DNA of 64,000 nucleotides from a bacterium M00.F.Ca.ET.205.01.1.1. Lineage in GTDB: Bacteria > Pseudomonadota > Alphaproteobacteria > Rhizobiales > Rhizobiaceae. Both the position numbers and the translations under genes were made by a program. Below the pieces are notes generated by a model that did not search any database, was not told the origin of the DNA, and saw only the letters and a list, made by a program, of their open reading frames with translations. Below are positions 9,430 through 18,193 of the stretch, piece after piece. How positions within the stretch are numbered: the first letter of the stretch is position 1; each line of letters starts with the position of its first letter. Location of the stretch: NCBI GenBank assembly GCA_004791255.1, contig SRUQ01000002.1, forward strand, positions 806,561-870,560. Reading direction: 5' to 3'.

Positions 9430-10242
9430 TTACATCTTGAAATCGAAGCGGTAGGTGGTCGATACGCCAACCATGAACTGGTTGCGGTCGCCGCGCTCCC
9501 TGACCAGGCTGGAATCGGCCGCCGGTCCCATCAGGCGCGAATATTCGCCAAACAGGCTGGCGGTCATCGGCTCGGTCACTTTCCAGGTTATTGCGCCGCC
9601 AAGGCCGGTCGATTTCAGGCCGCCGCCGGGATTGTACTCACTCAGTCCTGAAGCGGCGGCTTCCTGCGCATTGACGCCGTAATAGGCGTCGAAATAGTTG
9701 GCCGAGGCAAACGACACGCGCGGCCCGCCCGAAATCCTGACCGTCGGCGTCACGTCGTAGAAAGCATCGGCGGCGATGTCGGCGACAAAGCCGTTATGGG
9801 CGCGGATGCCGTGCCGCAACTCGGCGCGCGCACGCATCCAGTCCGTCGGATAGAATTCGAAGAAGCCGCCGACCTCGCCGCCCCAGCGAACCGGGTCGAG
9901 GCCCTTGAGTTCGTCGGCGTCGCCGTCGTCGCGCGAGAACAGGAACTTGCCGGTCAGGCCGGCGCGAACGCCGCCATCGTCGATCAGCGCCAGTGAAATG
10001 TTGTCGTTGCGCGAGGTGAAGCGGGCCGCGGGCCCAGCCTTGCCCAACGAGATGATGGGCTGGGCGCTAAGCATGTATTCCTTGCCGCCCTCGAAATTCG
10101 GCGCCACAAGGCCGGTGGCGCCCACCGTCAGGTACCAGTCTCCGGACAGCCAGCCAAACGCGCCGTCCCCGGCCTCAGCCGCGCCCGACGTGCAAAGCAG
10201 GATGGTGGCCAAGGCTGCTGAAATCTTACCGACCGGACTCAT
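9430..10242 (-). CDS. MipA/OmpV family outer-membrane protein
   Basis: 270 residues with a cleavable signal peptide (to about residue 24, GAAEA). The mature part is a run of alternating amphipathic beta-strands rich in Gly and aromatics, ending in TTYRFDFKM with the C-terminal aromatic signature of outer-membrane barrels. MipA/OmpV proteins are scaffolding or surface barrels of uncertain role; the assignment rests on overall pattern (GATGLVAPNFEG start, GKFLF and YYGV segments). GGAG precedes ATG 10242 by 5 nt, which decides the start over 10266. Single-gene unit. Confidence 0.78.
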   Translation of the reverse strand: MSPVGKISAALATILLCTSGAAEAGDGAFGWLSGDWYLTVGATGLVAPNFEGGKEYMLSAQPIISLGKAGPAARFTSRNDNISLALIDDGGVRAGLTGKFLFSRDDGDADELKGLDPVRWGGEVGGFFEFYPTDWMRARAELRHGIRAHNGFVADIAADAFYDVTPTVRISGGPRVSFASANYFDAYYGVNAQEAAASGLSEYNPGGGLKSTGLGGAITWKVTEPMTASLFGEYSRLMGPAADSSLVRERGDRNQFMVGVSTTYRFDFKM

Positions 10243-10387
10243 AGCCACTCCACTAACACGATACAAACGTCGACCGGCGACAGCTTTGACGAGGCTGTGG
10301 TAAAATTTGATTTAACGCAGAGATATCCGGCATCGCTCCGTCGGCCTGGCGCTGAAAAAGGACGACCTGGCCCGGTTCTGCCGTTGA

Positions 10388-11368
10388 CTAAAAAGCCATG
10401 GCGGCGTCGAGCTGTGAAAGCGGCTTGACGCCGGCCAGCAGTGCCCTCGCCTCGGCTTCGTCACGCTTCATCTGCACGACCAACGCGTCGAGCCCGTCGA
10501 ACTTGATCTCGCTGCGCAGGAAGCCGAAGAACGATACCTGGCAGATCTCGCCATAGAGATCGCCGGAGAAATCGAAGACGAAGGTTTCCAGGAGCGGCGC
10601 GCCGTTGTCGTCGACGGTCGGCCGGCGGCCGAAGCTGGCAACACCGTCATGCAGCGTGCCGTCGGCGCGCCGGAAGCGGACGGCATAGATGCCTTCCCTC
10701 AGGGCGGCTTCCGGCGAAAGCCTCATGTTGGCGGTCGGAAAACCAAGGGTGCGTCCAAGTCGCTGGCCGCCCATCACTTCGCTTTCCACGGTGAAGCGGT
10801 AGCCGAGCAGGCCAGCGGCCTCGGTCACCTTGCCGTCGCTGAGCAAGGCGCGGATACGGCTCGACGAGACCACTTCGGCGCCTTCGTCGCGAAACGCATC
10901 GACCAGCGTGACGCCGAAACCATGGCGCCCGCCGGCCGCCATCAGATAGGCCGGCCCGCCCTGCCGGTCCTTGCCAAAATGAAAGTCGAACCCGGTCACC
11001 GCGTGGGTGATACCGAGCGTCTTCTCCAGCACGTCGGTCACGAACGCTTCCGCCGACAGTGCGGCGAAGTCACGTGTGAACGGCTGCTCGACAAGTGCCG
11101 CAAAGCCAAGCAGCGACAGGAGCCGCGCCTTCATCGGCGGTGGCGTCAGCACGAACAAGGGCATGTCGGGCCTGAAGATCTTGCGCGGGTGCGGCTCGAA
11201 ACTCAGCACCAGGGCCGGCACGCCACGGCGGGCGGCCTCCGTCAGAGCGCGATCGAGCACAGCCTGATGCCCGCGATGGACGCCGTCGAAATTGCCGATC
11301 GCCACCACGCCGCCGCGCAGACGGGCAGGCAGAGGCGCGGTTGCCGAAAGATGCTCGAAGGCTTGCAT
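10388..11368 (-). CDS. ribF: Bifunctional riboflavin kinase / FMN adenylyltransferase
   Basis: 326 residues. Makes FMN and then FAD from riboflavin and ATP. The N-terminal nucleotidyltransferase domain shows GNFDGVHRGHQ and the SSSRIRALL segment; the C-terminal riboflavin kinase domain shows GRTLGFPTANM, the SFGRRPTVDD segment and the FLRSEIKFDG end. Start choice: GTG at 11374 directly follows the upstream stop, while ATG at 11368 has AGG 5 nt before it and is preferred. It lies immediately downstream of the HAD phosphatase gene, so the two are likely co-transcribed. Confidence 0.95.
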   Translation of the reverse strand: MQAFEHLSATAPLPARLRGGVVAIGNFDGVHRGHQAVLDRALTEAARRGVPALVLSFEPHPRKIFRPDMPLFVLTPPPMKARLLSLLGFAALVEQPFTRDFAALSAEAFVTDVLEKTLGITHAVTGFDFHFGKDRQGGPAYLMAAGGRHGFGVTLVDAFRDEGAEVVSSSRIRALLSDGKVTEAAGLLGYRFTVESEVMGGQRLGRTLGFPTANMRLSPEAALREGIYAVRFRRADGTLHDGVASFGRRPTVDDNGAPLLETFVFDFSGDLYGEICQVSFFGFLRSEIKFDGLDALVVQMKRDEAEARALLAGVKPLSQLDAAMAF

Positions 11369-11374
11369 CGTCAC

Positions 11375-12235
11375 CTACCGCAGCCTGGGAATGACGGCCA
11401 CCGGACGATAGCCGTGCTTTTCAAGGAAGGCCTTGAGCCTTACCGGATCCGGTTGCAAGGCATCGCCATAGTCGCGGGCATGGATGCCGCCCGAGACATA
11501 CAGAACGTCGAAGCCGTTGTCGGCCGCGCCCTTCACGTCGGTCATCATGCCGTCGCCGATGGCCAGCACCTGCGAACGTTCGACCGGCCGACCGAGACAA
11601 CAGGCCACCTCCTTCATGGCGACATCATAGATTGGCGCATAGGGCTTTCCGGCGATCAGCGTGCGACCGCCAAGCTGCGCGTAGTCACGCGCCAGAGCGC
11701 CGGCGCACCAGATGATGCGTTCGCCGCGCTCCACCATGATGTCGGGATTGGCGCAGATGAATGGCAGGTTCCTGGCGCGCAGCCGCTGCAGCAGCTCTGC
11801 ATAATCCTCCGGCTTCTCCACTTCATCGTCGAAAAAGCCGGTGCAGACGACACCGGCTGCCTCGAACTCCTCGACCAGCTCGACATCGAGGCCTTCGTAG
11901 AGGGTAAGATCGCGGTCGGCACCGATGTGGAATATCTTTCGCGGGCCTTCCGCGATGAGGTCGCGGGTCACGTCACCCGAGGTGACGACACTGTTATAGG
12001 CCGATGGAGGAACGCCGATCGCATTCATCTGGGTCACGACGTCCGCGCTGCGGCGCGGCGAATTGGTGATCAGGACAACCGGAATGGCGGCCGCGCGCGC
12101 AGCCGCCAGCGCCGCCGCGGCCGCGGGAAAATGCCTCTCGCCATTGTGCACAACGCCCCAGACATCGCACAGAATTGCCGCATAGGCCTTCGACACGTCT
12201 TCGAGCGAGCCGATGATGTCAGGCGAAGCCGCCAT
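11375..12235 (-). CDS. HAD-IIA family (NagD-like) phosphatase
   Basis: 286 residues. HAD motifs: motif I LCDVWGVVHNG with the nucleophile Asp, motif II LITNSPR, the lysine motif GKPYAPIYD, and motif III AIGDGMMTDVKGA. This is the NagD/IIA layout with a large cap between motifs II and III. Rhizobial members are usually annotated as hydrolases of unknown substrate; coupling to ribF makes a sugar-phosphate or nucleotide-phosphate substrate (for example FMN) conceivable, but that is only inferred from context. ATG 12235 has AAGGA 6 nt upstream; an in-frame ATG at 12253 is the alternative. Confidence 0.88.
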   Translation of the reverse strand: MAASPDIIGSLEDVSKAYAAILCDVWGVVHNGERHFPAAAAALAAARAAAIPVVLITNSPRRSADVVTQMNAIGVPPSAYNSVVTSGDVTRDLIAEGPRKIFHIGADRDLTLYEGLDVELVEEFEAAGVVCTGFFDDEVEKPEDYAELLQRLRARNLPFICANPDIMVERGERIIWCAGALARDYAQLGGRTLIAGKPYAPIYDVAMKEVACCLGRPVERSQVLAIGDGMMTDVKGAADNGFDVLYVSGGIHARDYGDALQPDPVRLKAFLEKHGYRPVAVIPRLR

Positions 12236-12516
12236 GCCGTATCCTTCGTCCATGATCGTTGCGATGCCGCGGCCGACGGTTCGCCGCAGCCGGTTCGGAT
12301 TATCCGAACCGGCCCACCCTGTCACCAGCTTTCGCCTCACCGTCGGCGACGGATTGATGCGAAGAACCACCTGGCACCCGACTGGCGGCCATCCAATTGG
12401 TTAGCGATTGGTGAAATGCGAACCCAGCAATCGAGCGGTTTCACAAACCCGTCCTTCAGCGTTTTGTGAAAAGCTGGCGCCAATCGAGAATCCGCCGGCG
12501 GGGGCCGCTGCAAGAC

Positions 12517-14502
12517 ATGCATGAACTCTGGCGTCAGTTCCGCCGCGACAGGCGCGGCAACTATGCTCTTATGACTGTTGTCGCCATGGTGCCTCTGATG
12601 GGCAGCCTGGCGCTGGCGGTCGACTTCACGGAGATGAGCCGCGAAAAGCAGACGGTGATGAACGCGCTCGACGCCGCCAACTTCGCCACGGCGCGCCGGC
12701 TGACGGAAGGCGCGACCGACGACCAGTTGAGAGCCTATGCGCTCGACTTCTTCAACGCCAATCTGAACGACGTCGATCCCGCCAACGCAACGCTTAACGT
12801 CACCCTGCCCAGCAACGCCACCGGCGGCGGCCTGCTCACAATGACCGCGCAGCTTGCCTACAAGCCCTATTTCTATCCCGCCTTTGCCCAGTTCGTCGGC
12901 AAGTCGGCAACCGATGCCAACCACAATCTCAACTTCGACCTCACCTCTCAGGTGCGGTTGAAGAACACGCTGGAAGTTGCCCTGGTGCTCGACAATTCGG
13001 GATCGATGACCACGCTCGGCACGGGCTCGGGACAAAAGCGCATCGATCTTCTCAAGACTGCGTCCAAACAGCTGGTCGACACGCTGGCCCTGCAGGCGGC
13101 AATGATCAAGCAGGTCGACAAGCCGGTGCAATTCGGCCTGGTGCCGTTTGCCGCTTCGGTCAATGTCGGCGCCGGCAATGGCAATGCGTCCTGGATGGAC
13201 ACGGAGGGCCTGTCGCCGGTGTCGAACGAGAATTTCGACTGGTCGACATTAAACGCGGCCAACAAATACGCCCAGCAGACCAACGGCATCTGGTACAAGC
13301 GCGGCACCGGCTGGGGCACGGCGGAAGGCCAGATGCTGACCCGGTTCTCGCTCTACCGCGACATGCAGGTCGTCACCAACCACGAGCGTATCGTCAACAG
13401 CAAGCGGGTCGTTTGCGACGAATACAACTCGAACAACACCTGCAGACGCAGCCACGACGAATATGACTATACCGATACCTACGGTCCGTTCGCCAGTTGG
13501 CAGGGCTGCGTCGAGGCCCGGCCCTATCCCTACAGTGTCAACGACGCCGCGCCATCCGGCGGCTCGGCGAACACCGGCATTGGCATCGGCGATCCGGCGA
13601 CGATGTTCGTGCCCATGTTCGCCCCCGACGAGCCGGGCAATCATTGGAAACTCACGCAGGATCCGGACGAAGCAGCACCCGTGACCTATGGCGCCGTCAA
13701 CAGCTGGTGGAATGACGATCCTTCGAGCAATACCGGTCAGTCACGGCTGCGCAACATGGCCAAATATCTCCAGCCGCGGCCGATCGATGCGCCGGCACTG
13801 CCCACCGGCAACGGCCCGAACTATAGCTGCACCACCGGCGCGATCACGCCGCTGACCGACGTCAGCGTCGCCGATGGACAAACAGCGATCAAGGCCGCGA
13901 TCGACCTGATGCAGCCGAATGGCGGCACCAATGTTCCCGAGGGCCTGGCGTGGGGCTGGCGGGTGGTTTCAAGCGGCGAACCGTTCACGCAAGGGCGCGC
14001 GGAAACCGAAAAGGGCAACGACAAGGTGGTGATCGTGCTGACCGACGGCGCCAACACTTATTACACGCCGTCCTCGCTGGGCTATTCAGATCCCGCCAAT
14101 TCGAAATCGACCTATGCGTCGTACGGTTATCTCAACCCCGGCTACAACGGCACCTCTGTCGGCCGCCTGTTCATGGGAACGTCGGCCGCCATCGGCCAGT
14201 TCGACTATTCGAACGGCAACTACACCAATGCGCTCAATGAGCAGATGGCCACGCTTTGCAACAACGCCAAGGCGGCCAACATCATGGTGATGACGGTGGC
14301 GCTCGACCTGTCGACGACCAAGACCTCCGACAAACTGGCAATCGACGCGCTGAAGTCCTGCTCATCGGACTCGCGCTTCCGCAAGGACCCGACCGATCCG
14401 AGCAAGCCAGCGAAGCTGTTCTGGAATGCGACCGGCGCCACCCTGTCGAACGATTTCAAGGAAATCGGCAACGAACTGTCGAACCTGCGCGTCGTCGGCT
14501 GA
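12517..14502 (+). CDS. TadG-like protein with von Willebrand factor A domain
   Basis: 661 residues. The N-terminus (FRRDRRGNYALMT, then a hydrophobic segment at about 17-36) is the TadE/TadG-type inner-membrane anchor. The periplasmic part carries a vWA domain with the MIDAS motif DNSGSM (Asp159) and a second metal-contact segment IVLTDGAN near 508, split by a long Trp/Tyr-rich insertion (about 230-440). TadG-like proteins belong to Flp pilus secretion systems, but no other Tad machinery gene is adjacent. ATG 12517 opens directly before the basic anchor; a GTG at 12466 in the same frame adds a less typical leader. Confidence 0.85.
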   Translation: MHELWRQFRRDRRGNYALMTVVAMVPLMGSLALAVDFTEMSREKQTVMNALDAANFATARRLTEGATDDQLRAYALDFFNANLNDVDPANATLNVTLPSNATGGGLLTMTAQLAYKPYFYPAFAQFVGKSATDANHNLNFDLTSQVRLKNTLEVALVLDNSGSMTTLGTGSGQKRIDLLKTASKQLVDTLALQAAMIKQVDKPVQFGLVPFAASVNVGAGNGNASWMDTEGLSPVSNENFDWSTLNAANKYAQQTNGIWYKRGTGWGTAEGQMLTRFSLYRDMQVVTNHERIVNSKRVVCDEYNSNNTCRRSHDEYDYTDTYGPFASWQGCVEARPYPYSVNDAAPSGGSANTGIGIGDPATMFVPMFAPDEPGNHWKLTQDPDEAAPVTYGAVNSWWNDDPSSNTGQSRLRNMAKYLQPRPIDAPALPTGNGPNYSCTTGAITPLTDVSVADGQTAIKAAIDLMQPNGGTNVPEGLAWGWRVVSSGEPFTQGRAETEKGNDKVVIVLTDGANTYYTPSSLGYSDPANSKSTYASYGYLNPGYNGTSVGRLFMGTSAAIGQFDYSNGNYTNALNEQMATLCNNAKAANIMVMTVALDLSTTKTSDKLAIDALKSCSSDSRFRKDPTDPSKPAKLFWNATGATLSNDFKEIGNELSNLRVVG

Positions 14503-14631
14503 TCCAGGCGGCACTGCCCGCTGGCGCAACGGCATGCGCGGTCATGCCCTTGCAGGTGCCCGCCGGCAAAGGCATAGGTTGGCCGCTCGCGGGATTGCGC
14601 ATGCTTCGCGGCACACCGGGGGACTGAACAT

Positions 14632-15264
14632 ATGCCCGAAACCGCCAACCATTTCGCCTTCGCGCTGGTCTGCCTGGGCATGGTGCTGACGCCAGGCCCC
14701 AACATGATCTACCTGATCTCGCGCTCGCTATCGCAAGGGCCGAAGGCCGGGCTGATATCGCTTGGCGGGGTGGCGGTCGGCTTTCTGTTCTATGTGCTGT
14801 CAGCAGCGTTCGGCATCACCGCGCTGCTGCTCGCTGTGCCTTTCGCCTACGATGCGCTGCGCTTTGCCGGCGTGCTCTATCTCTTGTGGCTTGCCTGGCA
14901 AGCGGTGAAGCCCGGCGGACGCTCGCCGTTCCAGGTTCGTGAATTGCCGAAGGACCGGCCACGCAAGCTGTTCGCGATGGGGTTGATGACCAACCTGCTC
15001 AATCCGAAGGTGGCGGTGCTCTATTTGTCGTTGCTGCCGCAATTCATCAGTATCGACAAAGGCCATGTGCTGTCGCAGCTCCTGGTGCTCGGCGCGACAC
15101 AGATTTCGATCAGCCTCACCGTCAACGCCATCATCGCGGTGACCGCCGGCTCGATCGCCGCCTTCCTCGCCGGCCGGCCACTGTGGCTGGTGATCCAGCG
15201 CTGGATGATGGGAACAGTGCTGGCGGCGCTGGCGCTGAAGATGGCGACCGAAGCGCAGCGCTAA
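14632..15264 (+). CDS. LysE/RhtB family exporter
   Basis: 210 residues, six predicted membrane segments. Family marks: GMVLTPGPNMIYLISRSL at the first helix and the NLLNPKVAVLYLSLLPQF segment. Members export amino acids or related small molecules by proton exchange; the substrate cannot be read. GGGGGA upstream supports ATG 14632. It converges with the DUF2189 gene, with 4 nt between the stops. A second, divergent LysE paralogue is at 50344-50955. Confidence 0.9.
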   Translation: MPETANHFAFALVCLGMVLTPGPNMIYLISRSLSQGPKAGLISLGGVAVGFLFYVLSAAFGITALLLAVPFAYDALRFAGVLYLLWLAWQAVKPGGRSPFQVRELPKDRPRKLFAMGLMTNLLNPKVAVLYLSLLPQFISIDKGHVLSQLLVLGATQISISLTVNAIIAVTAGSIAAFLAGRPLWLVIQRWMMGTVLAALALKMATEAQR

Positions 15265-15268
15265 TTCC

Positions 15269-16093
15269 CTACATCGGCCGGCGTTCGGGCCGGATCTGGG
15301 CCGGCTCGACAACCTTGCGGTAGAGATGCCAGGTGGCGTGGCCAAGGATCGGCATGACGACCGCGAGGCCTGCAAACAACGGGATCGAGCCGACGACCAG
15401 AAGCACGGCGACCAGCAATCCCCACAAGGCCATCTGCAGCGGGTTTGCCATCACCGCCCGGGCCGAGGTTTCGATGGCCGAGACGGCGCCGACGTCGCGG
15501 TCGAGCAGCAGCGGGAAGGCGACAACGGTTGTGGCGAGGACCACCACGGCAAAGACCAGCCCGGCCGCATTGCCGAGCACAATCAATGTCCAACCCTTGC
15601 TGGTCGTCAGCACATCGCGGACAAAGGCTCCGATCGAAGCCGGCGGCTCATTGCCGAACAGGCTGGTGTAGATCGATTGCGCGGTGAACAGCCACAACAG
15701 GAACAGCGCAAACAGCATGATGCCGATGACGGCGATCGACGGCAGCGCCGGGGAACGGCGCACGTCCAGCGCGTGCCGCCAGTCCGTGTTCATGCCGAGT
15801 TCGCGCCGGCGGCTGATCTCATAGAGTCCGATCGCGGCAAACGGGCCGACAAGGGCAAAGCCCGACATCAAGGGATAGACAAGGTGGATGGCGTTCGAGC
15901 CCGAGGTCCACCGTGTCAGGATCAGGCCGACGATCGGGTAGATCAGGCACAGGAATACGTAATGCGAGGGCTTGGCCCAGAAATCGTCGGCGCCGAGCCT
16001 GAGCGCGTCCCGCAAATCCGCCGTGGTGATGTGGCGCACGTTGGGCTGCACATGCATCCCGTGCGCGTCCGCCATGACATGAAAGCCGGCCAT
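15269..16093 (-). CDS. DUF2189 domain integral membrane protein
   Basis: 274 residues with about six hydrophobic segments after a cytoplasmic N-terminus. The opening RHITTADLRDALRLGADDFWAKPSHYVF and the repeated FALVGPFAAIGLYEISRR / FPLLLDRDVGAVSAI segments match the DUF2189 pattern of rhizobial membrane proteins. Function unknown; members are sometimes near respiratory genes, but none is here. A strong GGGAGGAAGG precedes ATG 16093. Confidence 0.82.
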   Translation of the reverse strand: MAGFHVMADAHGMHVQPNVRHITTADLRDALRLGADDFWAKPSHYVFLCLIYPIVGLILTRWTSGSNAIHLVYPLMSGFALVGPFAAIGLYEISRRRELGMNTDWRHALDVRRSPALPSIAVIGIMLFALFLLWLFTAQSIYTSLFGNEPPASIGAFVRDVLTTSKGWTLIVLGNAAGLVFAVVVLATTVVAFPLLLDRDVGAVSAIETSARAVMANPLQMALWGLLVAVLLVVGSIPLFAGLAVVMPILGHATWHLYRKVVEPAQIRPERRPM

Positions 16094-16310
16094 AACCTTC
16101 CTCCCGTGTGTCGGGGACGGTCACCGCCTGGGTGGCCGCCCGTGGCTGCCACTTCGAGTAGAGGCGATATCCTAGTCGATTTGGCAGCGTTTGTCGCCAA
16201 GTCATGGATTGGGGACTGTCCGGTTGAATTTCGCGCGGTTGGGAACCAGACGTTGGGGCCGCGCGGCGCAATACATTTTTGGCGCCGCACGGCCATGTAC
16301 CGGAACGAAG

Positions 16311-17015
16311 CTAGGCAGCGAAGCGATCGATCACTTCGACCAGAGGGACGTGACCAAGGCAGGCGCCCGAACCAGCGGGCTTTTCGCCATCCTCGACAGC
16401 CAGGGCATATCGCACGTCCGGATCGGCTTCGATGCGGCGGCGCAACGCGGCCAGCCTGGGATAGGCAGGTCCGTCGACCGCCTGGTGAAACTCCGCCCAG
16501 CGCGCCACACCGATCAGTGTGGTGTCAGCCAGCGTCAGCCGATCGCCGACCAGAAAATCCGTATCGACGATCATCGCTTCAAGACGATCATGGCGCTCGG
16601 CAACGGCCCTGCGACCGAAGTCGCGCAAGGTCGCCTTCAGCGCAGGCTCCCCCGCCTCCATTTCAAGTGCCACCCAGAGCGGACTGAAAGCCGCAGTGAA
16701 ACCGGTGTTCACGAAGGCCATCAACTGATGCATGCGACCGGCTTCCGGCGAGCGCGGGTCGAAGCTTACACGGCGATGCGTGTCGCGGGCCTCGAGCCAG
16801 GCAGCGATGGCCATGGTCTCGGTAAGCACACGGCCTTCGTCGGCGATCAGAACCGGCGTTTCCTGACGGCCGTTGATCTTGGCACAGGCATCGTTCTTCA
16901 TGTCGGCGAGCATATCGACGCGACATAGGCGATAAGGCTGTCCGACGCGTTCAAAGGCGGCGACGAGCCCCATCGAGCTTCCCGCCGGGAAGCCATAGAG
17001 AAGGATAGGTTCCAT
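16311..17015 (-). CDS. Glutathione S-transferase family protein
   Basis: 234 residues. N-terminal thioredoxin-like domain (LLYGFPAGSSMGLVAAFE; the ETPVLIADEG and LTETMAIAAWLE segments bind glutathione) and an all-helical C-terminal domain (FLVGDRLTLADTTLIGVARW is the helix-6 motif with the capping Asp). Likely cytosolic detoxification of electrophiles. Its divergent neighbour at 17123 is an HxlR regulator, a common pair in which the regulator senses electrophile stress and controls the detoxifying enzyme. GAGAGAGAC lies before the ATG. Confidence 0.88.
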   Translation of the reverse strand: MEPILLYGFPAGSSMGLVAAFERVGQPYRLCRVDMLADMKNDACAKINGRQETPVLIADEGRVLTETMAIAAWLEARDTHRRVSFDPRSPEAGRMHQLMAFVNTGFTAAFSPLWVALEMEAGEPALKATLRDFGRRAVAERHDRLEAMIVDTDFLVGDRLTLADTTLIGVARWAEFHQAVDGPAYPRLAALRRRIEADPDVRYALAVEDGEKPAGSGACLGHVPLVEVIDRFAA

Positions 17016-17122
17016 TTCTTGTCTCTCTCATCATTCAGGGATCACGCCGCGCAGCGAAACTTGACCCTAAACGCTCCTCGCCCCATGTAAATTACGCACA
17101 ATTCTGTAACCAGGACCCGCCC

Positions 17123-17491
17123 ATGAAAGACGTCGTCTCACGCTGCCCGATCGAAGAGACCATGCGCGTGCTCAGCGGCCGCTGGCCCACCTTGCTGCTC
17201 TATTATCTGAAGGATGGGACCAAACGGTTCGGCGACTTGAAGCGCGACAATCCCACCGTGTCGCACCGCATTCTGGCGCTGGAGCTGCGCAAGCTGGAAG
17301 ACGCCGGTATCGTGCGGCGAACGGCGCGCGCCGGCTATCCGCTGCGCGTCGACTACGATCTCACCGCCCCAGGTCGCAAGCTTTTGCCGCTCATTGACGC
17401 GCTGGGTTCCTGGTGGGAACGGACCGAAGACGACCGGACTGGCCAAGTCTCACCGATGCCGGAAACCTATCCCCGAACCGCGGTCGGCTAA
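17123..17491 (+). CDS. HxlR family winged-helix transcriptional regulator
   Basis: 122 residues. Carries the HxlR signature CPIEETMRVLSGRWPTLLLYYL with the conserved N-terminal Cys, the recognition helix region (FGDLKRDNPTVSHRILALEL) and the wing (VRRTARAGYPLRVDYDLT). These proteins often sense quinones or aldehydes by oxidation of the N-terminal Cys. It diverges from the GST gene across about 107 bp, so it likely regulates both. I did not identify a clear operator palindrome. Confidence 0.9.
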   Translation: MKDVVSRCPIEETMRVLSGRWPTLLLYYLKDGTKRFGDLKRDNPTVSHRILALELRKLEDAGIVRRTARAGYPLRVDYDLTAPGRKLLPLIDALGSWWERTEDDRTGQVSPMPETYPRTAVG

Positions 17492-17623
17492 GATCAAGCA
17501 GAGACGCCAAGGGAATTTCATCTCGTTGCGCAGGCGATTTTGCCGCCTTGCCCGGCAAAAGCCATGATCGCCGTTATGTCAGGCAGCATGATGCTGACCG
17601 ATACCGACAATCGCCCGCCGGCA

Positions 17624-18100
17624 ATGAACAGGCGCAAACTGATCACGATCGCCGGCCTCGCCGCCTTGACCGCACTTGCCGCCTGCAGCACCGTGTCGGT
17701 GCCGACCGGCGAAGGTGCGGGCGTCTCGTCTTCCGCCACCGGCATGCTGGCCGGCTTGCGCGCCGCGGCCGGGCGCGGCCCGCTGACGCCGGATACCCAG
17801 CTTGAGCAGGCGGCGTTGCAACAGGCCGGCTACATGGCGTCGCGGGAGCGCATGAGCCACACCACTGGGTGGGGCAAGGATTTCGCCTCGCGCATGAAGG
17901 ACAATGGCGTGCGCGGTGCCGCGGCCGAGAACATCGCCGAGGGCCGCTTCGACCAGCAGAAACTGTTCGACATCTGGATGCATTCGCAGGGCCACCGGCG
18001 CAACATACTCGATCCGGATTTCGGCCGCTTCGGGCTCGCCTATGTCCGCGACGGACGCGACCCGAACCTGCGCTACTGGTCGTTGGTTCTCGGCAGGTAG
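17624..18100 (+). CDS. CAP (SCP/PR1-like) domain lipoprotein
   Basis: 158 residues. Signal peptide with lipobox (LAAC, Cys about 21) followed by a CAP domain: the family's His/Glu cavity segments appear as MSHTTGWGKDFASRM, AAENIAEG and HSQGHRRNILDPDFGRFGLAY. CAP proteins are secreted or surface proteins of mostly unknown function. ATG 17624 gives a compact signal peptide; in-frame ATGs at 17588 and 17591 would lengthen the leader by 11-12 residues and have an AGG upstream, so the start is uncertain. Confidence 0.87.
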   Translation: MNRRKLITIAGLAALTALAACSTVSVPTGEGAGVSSSATGMLAGLRAAAGRGPLTPDTQLEQAALQQAGYMASRERMSHTTGWGKDFASRMKDNGVRGAAAENIAEGRFDQQKLFDIWMHSQGHRRNILDPDFGRFGLAYVRDGRDPNLRYWSLVLGR

Positions 18101-18193
18101 CGTACCCCTAAGGCCGATTCGGCAATGGGCTAGCACCAACCGGCGCGACATTCCTGGTCCACCCACGCGACAGGCACGTTGCCTGCCGCCGGC

